From NCBI RefSeq assembly GCF_023921125.1, contig NZ_CP099466.1:2914001-2978000 (forward strand): a DNA stretch of 64,000 nt, written 5' to 3'. Origin of the DNA: Arthrobacter caoxuetaonis (GTDB taxonomy: Bacteria > Actinomycetota > Actinomycetes > Actinomycetales > Micrococcaceae). Made by a program: the position numbers and the translations under genes. Shown piece after piece: positions 59,505 to 64,000 of the stretch. The stretch's first letter is position 1; each line of letters begins with the position of its first letter. The notes under the pieces were generated by a model, which ran no database searches, was not told the DNA's origin, and was given only the letters and a program-made list of their open reading frames with translations.

Positions 59505-60332
59505 ATGACCACTCCAAACATCCCTGACCCCAGCGATCCCGACGCTCCGCGGGAAACTCCCCCGCCGGACTCCGCGGTGGAAGGCGAACAAGAGCGCCAG
59601 CAGCCCCGCTACGGGCAGTACAGCAAGCCGGAACAGCCGTCCGCTCCGCCCCATGCCGGGCAGGAAGACGGTCAGGCTGGCCCAGCCGCCCCGCAGGGCG
59701 GACAGCCGGGGCAGTACGGGCAGGCAGGGCAGTACGGGCAGCCGGGGCAGTACGGGCAGCCCAGCCAATATGGGCAGGCACCTGGCCAGCCGCAGTATGG
59801 CCAGGGACCCTACGGATATCAGGCTGCCCAGCCTTCGGGCTACCCCTCGCCTGCTGGAACAGGGTCCTCCAAGGGTCCTGCGCCGCGTGAGGTTGAGCTT
59901 GGCTTCTGGCTCATCATCGCGGCCGGCGTCCTGTCCTTCATCAGCAACCTGCTGACGTCCCTGAACCTGCCGAACCTGCTCTCCCCCGAACAGACGCAGA
60001 TGCTGCGGGACAGTGACATAGATCTGCAGGATGCCAGCGGCTTCCTGATCACCTTCTCGGTGCTGGTGGGGCTGATCGGCCTGGGCATGTACGTGCTGAT
60101 CGCATTCTTCGTTCGACGCGGACACAATTGGGCCCGGATCGTGGGCACCGTCTTCGCTGCTTTCTCGGTTTTCGGGCTGCTGGTGTCCCTTCCGACCTAC
60201 TTCGCCTCACCGCTGGGGCTGCTGTCCCTGGTCGCCACACTGGCCGGGATAGCCGGGATCGTGATGCTCTACCTGAAGCCGAGCAATCCCTACTTCCAGC
60301 GGCACGATTACAACCCTTACCGCCCGTACTAG
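59505..60332 (+). CDS. Membrane protein with N-terminal GQYGQP repeats
   Basis: 275 aa. A disordered N-terminal half is rich in Pro, Gln, Gly and Tyr, with about six GQYGQ(P/A) units (residues about 68-105), coded by a tandem of GGGCAGTACGGGCAGCC-like DNA. It is followed by three to four TM helices (GFWLIIAAGVLSFISNLLTS, LITFSVLVGLIGLGMYVLIA, VGTVFAAFSVFGLLVSLPTY). The RRGHNWARIVGTVFA motif is common in actinobacterial DUF4064/DUF2127-like proteins. Function unknown. A related motif (RDGRNWARVCCAALVAAALF) is in the next gene. Confidence 0.78.
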   Translation: MTTPNIPDPSDPDAPRETPPPDSAVEGEQERQQPRYGQYSKPEQPSAPPHAGQEDGQAGPAAPQGGQPGQYGQAGQYGQPGQYGQPSQYGQAPGQPQYGQGPYGYQAAQPSGYPSPAGTGSSKGPAPREVELGFWLIIAAGVLSFISNLLTSLNLPNLLSPEQTQMLRDSDIDLQDASGFLITFSVLVGLIGLGMYVLIAFFVRRGHNWARIVGTVFAAFSVFGLLVSLPTYFASPLGLLSLVATLAGIAGIVMLYLKPSNPYFQRHDYNPYRPY

Positions 60333-60484
60333 CCGGTGGCATAAATCTTGGCTGCTCCGGCACCGGTTCACCCTAATGATGGTCACAGCAGCAGGTCCTG
60401 GGCGTAGCGTTAGCTGCCCTACAGGGAGCTGACAACCTCCCGGTAGGAGTACTGTTTTCCGGTCTCTTGAAGGCGGCGACGACT

Positions 60485-61285
60485 ATGACCCCACCTCCCG
60501 AAGCCCCCAATTCCCCGCAAGCCGGTTCCACGTTTCTTTCCCGCCACTTCCATTTACCAGTCCGGAACCTTGGGTTCCACCGCCTGGCGGTACGGCCATC
60601 CCGGACAGGGTGGCCGGAGCGCGATTCCGCTCCGGAAACACCGGATGCGCCTGCACCGGCAGCAGCCCCTGCACCGGAGACTGCACCGGCAGCACCACCG
60701 GCGAGCGGCGCAGCCGCAGGCGCTGCACTCGCCGGCGGCGAGCGTCCAGCGATGCGTACTTCACCCCAGCCCGCTGCCAAGCTGCCGCCCCGGCCCGAAC
60801 GGGCGCCCGTTCCCCAGCCGGTTCCGCCCCCTCGCCTTTCCAGCCGGAAAACCCCCCGCCGCGCTCCGCTGGCGGTCAATGCGGGTGCCTTGCTGATCTT
60901 CGCAGCCGGTGTGGTGGTCCTGGTGGCCGGTTTCCGTGCGGCCATGGACCCTGGTCGCGGAGTACCGGAAGCTACGGCACAGCTCCTGGAACTTGGCGTC
61001 CCGGCTGACACCCTGCTGGTCCTCGCCAGGGTTGCGGATGTGGCCATGACCGCCGTGACTTTTGGGGCCTGCTTCTTCCTGGCCTCAGTAATCCGCGATG
61101 GCCGGAATTGGGCGCGGGTGTGCTGCGCCGCACTGGTAGCCGCAGCTCTCTTCTTCGGCGTCCTGAACCACGCGGAACAGCATGTGGCGGCCGCACTGAT
61201 CGCCGGCACCGGGCTGGCACTGTCTTTCCTGCCTGGCACCGCGAGGTATTTCGCGAGGGGCCGGGCCCGCACTTTGGGAAGCTGA
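60485..61285 (+). CDS. Hypothetical Pro/Ala-rich membrane protein
   Basis: 266 aa. The N-terminal 135 residues are Pro/Ala-rich and probably disordered (PAPAAAPAPETAPAAPPAS). Then three to four TM helices (GALLIFAAGVVVLVAGFRAA, VADVAMTAVTFGACFFLASV, ALIAGTGLALSFLPG), with RDGRNWARVCCAAL between them, as in the preceding gene. The two may be distant paralogues. ATG 60485 is preferred over the TTG at 60467. Ends six nt before the convergent rex gene. Confidence 0.7.
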   Translation: MTPPPEAPNSPQAGSTFLSRHFHLPVRNLGFHRLAVRPSRTGWPERDSAPETPDAPAPAAAPAPETAPAAPPASGAAAGAALAGGERPAMRTSPQPAAKLPPRPERAPVPQPVPPPRLSSRKTPRRAPLAVNAGALLIFAAGVVVLVAGFRAAMDPGRGVPEATAQLLELGVPADTLLVLARVADVAMTAVTFGACFFLASVIRDGRNWARVCCAALVAAALFFGVLNHAEQHVAAALIAGTGLALSFLPGTARYFARGRARTLGS

Positions 61286-61290
61286 ACTTC

Positions 61291-61992
61291 TCAGCGCATC
61301 AACCGGGCCTGGGCGTCGGTCGCAAGGGCCGCCACCTGGGCGCGCTGGGCATGGTAGGCAAGGATCTGCAGTTCGGTGGCCATGTCCACCTTGCGGATCT
61401 GGATTTCGGGCGGAGCCTGCAGCACCACCGGGGCGAAGCTGAGGATGCTTGTGATCCCGGCTGCAATGAGACGGTCGCACATCTGCTGCGCCACGTCTGC
61501 CGGGACAGCCAGGACGGCCATGTTGGCCCTGGTCTTTTCGAGCACGGCTTCCATGGCATCGACCGGGCTGATCCGCAACCAGCCGACTTCCTGGCCCACG
61601 GTCATCTGGTCAGCGTCGAACAGGGCCACGACCTCGAATCCCCGCGACCCGAACCCGGGGTAGCCTGCCAGCGCCCGCCCCAAATGCCCGGCCCCCACGA
61701 TGGCGACGCGCCAGTCCAGCGTCAGGCCCAGGGCCGCAGCAATCTGGCCGCTGAGGTACGGGACGTCGTAGCCCACGCCGCGTGTGCCGTAGGAGCCCAG
61801 ATAGGAGAGGTCCTTGCGGAGTTTTGGTGAGTTGACTCCCGCGGCCTCCGCCAGCTCCTCGGAGGATACCCGCTCGATTCCCTCGGTCATCATGGTCCCC
61901 AGCACACGCAGGTATACGGTGAGGCGCGCCAGCGACGCCGCTGGGATGTGCCGCCCGTGGCCGGACGGCTGACGGCTTGCCGGGTCACTCAT
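61291..61992 (-). CDS. rex: Redox-sensing transcriptional repressor Rex
   Basis: 233 aa. The winged helix at residues about 15-75 includes SSEELAEAAGVNSPKLRKDLSYLGSYGTRGVGY (in parts). The Rossmann domain has WRVAIVGAGHLGRALAGYPG (about 93) and FVALFD-type strand EVVALFDAD. It senses NADH/NAD and typically represses respiratory genes such as cydAB and nuo. No canonical Rex site (TTGTGAA-N4-TTCACAA) was found near the nar, men or ccs genes here. Confidence 0.94.
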   Translation of the reverse strand: MSDPASRQPSGHGRHIPAASLARLTVYLRVLGTMMTEGIERVSSEELAEAAGVNSPKLRKDLSYLGSYGTRGVGYDVPYLSGQIAAALGLTLDWRVAIVGAGHLGRALAGYPGFGSRGFEVVALFDADQMTVGQEVGWLRISPVDAMEAVLEKTRANMAVLAVPADVAQQMCDRLIAAGITSILSFAPVVLQAPPEIQIRKVDMATELQILAYHAQRAQVAALATDAQARLMR

Positions 61993-62139
61993 CCCTGGTA
62001 CTCACCTCTGCCGCTTTCGTTGCTCAGGGCCCCGCAGCGGCGCCCGCGGACCTCCGTCCGGTACTTGCCCACTCTAGGGCCGCTCCTCGGGGCTCTCCAA
62101 GTGTTCTCCTCCTCCACGGACTTCTTCCGTCTCCCCCGG

Positions 62140-62403
62140 TTATGACGCCAGCAGCCGGCGCAGCCGGGCTTCATCAATGTGCCAGAAGTCCCGCTGGATT
62201 CCGTTGATCATCAGGACCGGGACCTCCTCGGAGAAACGGGCAAGGTAGTCGGGGTCACCGTCAATAGAGCGTTCCTGCCACGGAACGCCGAAATCGCCGC
62301 ACACCCGGTCCAGAACCTTCCGGGCCGCCTCGCACAGGTGGCAGCCCGGGCGCGTCAGCAGCAGGACCTCCGGAACCGGCGCGGACGTTGGTACACCATT
62401 CAT
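62140..62403 (-). CDS. Glutaredoxin-like (DUF836) protein
   Basis: 87 aa thioredoxin-fold protein. LLLTRPGCHLCEAARKVLDRV carries a CxxC site (CHLC, in part, about residue 21); EVPVLMINGIQRDFW holds the cis-Pro (VP). Likely a small thiol-disulfide reductant. It lies 147 nt upstream of rex on the same strand, and its function may be coupled to redox control. GGAAG is very close to ATG 62403; an upstream start at 62445 is possible. Confidence 0.84.
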   Translation of the reverse strand: MNGVPTSAPVPEVLLLTRPGCHLCEAARKVLDRVCGDFGVPWQERSIDGDPDYLARFSEEVPVLMINGIQRDFWHIDEARLRRLLAS

Positions 62404-62470
62404 GACTTCCAACTTAGCCTGCACGGACCCATGTCCGTGGAACAAGCGGGTTTTTCAGTAGACTCGAGCT

Positions 62471-63283
62471 ATGCCCCGATCCACTGCCGTCCGAGCCACC
62501 GATTATCCGGCTGCGGCAGGAACTCCGGGAGAAGCGGCTTTTTTCGACGTCGACAATACCCTTATGCGCGGTGCCAGCCTGTTCCATGTGGCGCGCAAGA
62601 TGCACCAGCGGGGGGTCTTCACCCTTCGGGAGGCCGGCGGTTTCGCGTACAAGCAGCTGCGCTTCATGCTGAAGGGCGAGAACCTCAAGGACGTTCACAG
62701 CGTCCGTGACGCAGCCCTGGCCTTCGCAACGGGACTGGCAGCCGAGGACGTCCGTACCCTCGGCGAAGAGGTCTACGACGAAATGATCGTTTCGAAGATC
62801 TGGCCCGGCACCCGCGCACTGACCGAACAGCATATGAAGGCGGGCCGGCCGGTGTGGCTGGTCACGGGAACGCCGGTGGAAGTGGCATCGGTGATTGCCA
62901 GCCGGCTGTCACTGACAGGAGCCCTGGGGACTGTCAGCGAGGTGGCCGACGGCCTCTACACCGGCCGGCTGGTCGGTGAATTCCTGCACGGTCCGGCCAA
63001 GGCAGAAGGCGTCCGTGCCCTCGCCGAGCAGGAGGGACTGGATCTCTCCCGCTGCTGGGCCTACAGCGATTCCTTCAACGACGTGCCGCTGCTGACGTTG
63101 GTGGGCCATCCTGTGGCGATCAATCCTGACGCGCGCCTCCGCCGGCACGCCCGCGATCACAACTGGCCCGTCTATGATTTCCGGTCCGGACGCCGTGCCG
63201 CCACGCTCGGCCTTAAGACGGCTTCGGCTGCCGGGGCAGCCTACGGATTGTGGCGCGGCTTTTCCTGGGTCCGTTCCCGCTAG
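62471..63283 (+). CDS. HAD-IB family phosphatase (SerB-like)
   Basis: 270 aa. Motif I AAFFDVDNTLMRGASLFHVA (DxDxT, about residue 26), motif II VWLVTGTPVEV (about 137), motif III KAEGVRALAEQEGLDLSRCW (Lys, about 180), motif IV YSDSFNDVPLL (about 200). The C-terminal helix may touch the membrane. Related to actinobacterial phosphoserine-phosphatase-like or lysophosphatidate-type enzymes; exact substrate unknown. TAGACT six nt before the ATG and no Shine-Dalgarno, so leaderless. Confidence 0.88.
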   Translation: MPRSTAVRATDYPAAAGTPGEAAFFDVDNTLMRGASLFHVARKMHQRGVFTLREAGGFAYKQLRFMLKGENLKDVHSVRDAALAFATGLAAEDVRTLGEEVYDEMIVSKIWPGTRALTEQHMKAGRPVWLVTGTPVEVASVIASRLSLTGALGTVSEVADGLYTGRLVGEFLHGPAKAEGVRALAEQEGLDLSRCWAYSDSFNDVPLLTLVGHPVAINPDARLRRHARDHNWPVYDFRSGRRAATLGLKTASAAGAAYGLWRGFSWVRSR

Positions 63284-63312
63284 GTCCGTCCCCGCGCAGG
63301 TCTTAAAAAGCT

Positions 63313-63348
63313 GAAGCCCGCCAAGTCCTGAACCGGACGGCGGGCTTC
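63313..63348. terminator. Bidirectional terminator between HAD gene and bS22
   Basis: GAAGCCCGCC (63313-63322) pairs perfectly with GGCGGGCTTC (63339-63348). A/T runs flank both sides (CTTAAAAAG before, TAAAGAAGAAT after). Confidence 0.82.
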
Positions 63349-63367
63349 TGCGGCGCTAAAGAAGAAT

Positions 63368-63466
63368 CTACTTCTTGTTGCGGCGCTGGTGACGGGTCTT
63401 GCGAAGCAGCTTACGGTGCTTCTTCTTAGCCATACGCTTGCGGCGCTTCTTAATAACTGAACCCAC
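63368..63466 (-). CDS. 30S ribosomal protein bS22
   Basis: 32 aa, reading MGSVIKKRRKRMAKKKHRKL and ending RHQRRNKK; about two thirds of residues are Lys, Arg or His. It matches the small actinobacterial ribosomal protein bS22 found in mycobacterial ribosomes (MGSVIKKRRKRM start). The start is GTG. A TTAAGG / 17 nt / TAGTAT promoter is seen upstream on the minus strand (63579-63551), giving a leader of about 80 nt. Confidence 0.95.
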   Translation of the reverse strand: MGSVIKKRRKRMAKKKHRKLLRKTRHQRRNKK

Positions 63467-63550
63467 AGAGTCCTCACAAACTTGAATTAGGAGCCATGCC
63501 GGTTCCTGGATCAGGGGGCCTGGGCGGCCCGCCGTCAACGGTTCCGGCAG

Positions 63551-63579
63551 ATACTAGCCATGATTGAAACGTTCCTTAA
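63551..63579 (-). promoter_or_regulatory. Probable bS22 promoter
   Basis: Minus strand TTAAGG (63579-63574), 17-nt spacer, TAGTAT (63556-63551). In the 183-nt gap between bS22 and the HTH gene, two small hairpins (CGCTGTC/GACAGCG near 63596-63616, CACCCG/CGGGTG near 63630-63645) may terminate the HTH transcript. Confidence 0.42.
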
Positions 63580-63649
63580 CAGGGTACCGCTTCCACGCTG
63601 TCTTTCCGGACAGCGCCGTTTGCACCCTGGCACCCGTTTCGGGTGATGC

Positions 63650-63862
63650 CTAAGCGGTGCCCGTCCGGCGGTCGATCACCGCGTTGCGCAGAACCTGCTG
63701 CACCGCAGATTCCGGAACCCGGTAGGACCGTCCGAACCGGACTGCCGGAAGTTCTCCGGAGTGCACCAGCCGGTAAACGGTCATCTTGGACACACGCATG
63801 ACATCCGCGACCTCTGACACCGTCAGAAACCGCACGTCCGAGAAATTGCTCTCGTCTGCCAT
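63650..63862 (-). CDS. Small MerR/excisionase-type HTH protein (BldC-like)
   Basis: 70 aa. FLTVSEVADVMRVSKMTVYRL followed by VHSGELPAVRFGRSYRVPESAV is the winged-helix 'helix-turn-helix domain 17' seen in BldC and excisionases, with no other domain (first part shortened here). The gene upstream of bS22 in many actinobacteria is of this type, so it is more likely a housekeeping regulator than a prophage excisionase. No integrase or att site is nearby. Confidence 0.88.
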   Translation of the reverse strand: MADESNFSDVRFLTVSEVADVMRVSKMTVYRLVHSGELPAVRFGRSYRVPESAVQQVLRNAVIDRRTGTA

Positions 63863-64000
63863 TTATCTCTTGTTCCTTCGTTCGGAAGCAACTTGCGTCC
63901 AGTCCGACTGGAGGGGCGAAGCGCAAGGAGCGCAATCCCGTCTCGTCGAACATCGGCGGCGTGTCGCCTTGATGACCATCTGATGACCGTCTAGCACTCT

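Noticed and set aside
63650..63862. Prophage excisionase
   Set aside because: No integrase, att repeats or phage genes nearby. A small HTH gene beside bS22 is common in actinobacterial chromosomes.
63576..63953. 125-codon minus-strand frame overlapping the small HTH gene
   Set aside because: Different phase from the conserved HTH protein. Low-plausibility sequence.

Overview
The window looks like a chromosomal segment of a high-GC actinobacterium, most probably Arthrobacter sensu lato (Micrococcaceae). The reasons are the strong G/C bias at third codon positions, the 32-residue ribosomal protein bS22, DUF4229 and DUF6480 proteins, the gene order menB-menE-menA / PLDc_N / DUF4229 / ccsB-resB-ccdA-resA, and many genes whose -10 box lies only 6-7 nt before the start codon (leaderless promoters). 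I see no tRNA, rRNA, CRISPR array, phage or transposase gene. Species-level placement is inference.

Layout. 1-4.6 kb: a 3'-truncated SnoaL-like ester cyclase, menC, a PAP2 phosphatase, an MFS transporter and a metallo-beta-lactamase-fold hydrolase. 4.6-9.1 kb: a branched-chain 2-oxoacid dehydrogenase operon (E1alpha-E1beta-E2) with a divergent Lrp regulator. 9.2-12.8 kb: a copper/heme-peroxidase operon (membrane protein, CopC, PCu(A)C chaperone, Tat-exported DyP). 12.9-32.4 kb: a phenylacetate catabolon split into three minus-strand blocks (paaABCDE plus paaG; paaZ; paaJFH) and one plus-strand block (paaI, paaK, a TetR regulator that fits PaaR), interrupted by an oligopeptidase, a DedA protein, a GDSL esterase and hypothetical genes. 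32.5-39.2 kb: mixed genes, including azlCD with a divergent HTH-cupin regulator, a CPBP protease, a TetR/oxidoreductase pair, nnrD and a phosphatase. 39.3-47.5 kb: respiratory nitrate reductase narGHJI plus narK. 47.6-50.8 kb: menB, menE, menA. 50.8-58.6 kb: membrane proteins and a System II cytochrome c maturation cluster. 58.7-64 kb: yceI, two proline/glycine-rich membrane proteins, rex, a glutaredoxin-like gene, a HAD phosphatase, bS22 and a small HTH protein.

How the genes work together. Menaquinone synthesis (menC, B, E, A), the menaquinol-oxidising nitrate reductase, cytochrome c maturation and Rex make this an electron-transport-rich region. The paa genes can take phenylacetate to phenylacetyl-CoA, its epoxide, the oxepin, ring cleavage and beta-oxidation. 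All four paa transcription units and the regulator itself carry a shared TTACCGA..TTC operator-like box over or close to their starts, which points to one PaaR-type regulon.

The most unusual non-coding structure is a family of three exactly 56-bp palindromes. They have an essentially invariant 18-bp arm and 20-bp centres that differ in sequence but are each self-complementary. Other items are a roughly 99-bp MITE-like inverted repeat beside a 79-bp tandem repeat, a triplicated 40-bp unit upstream of paaA, and several strong palindromic operators (azlC, yceI, VOC gene).
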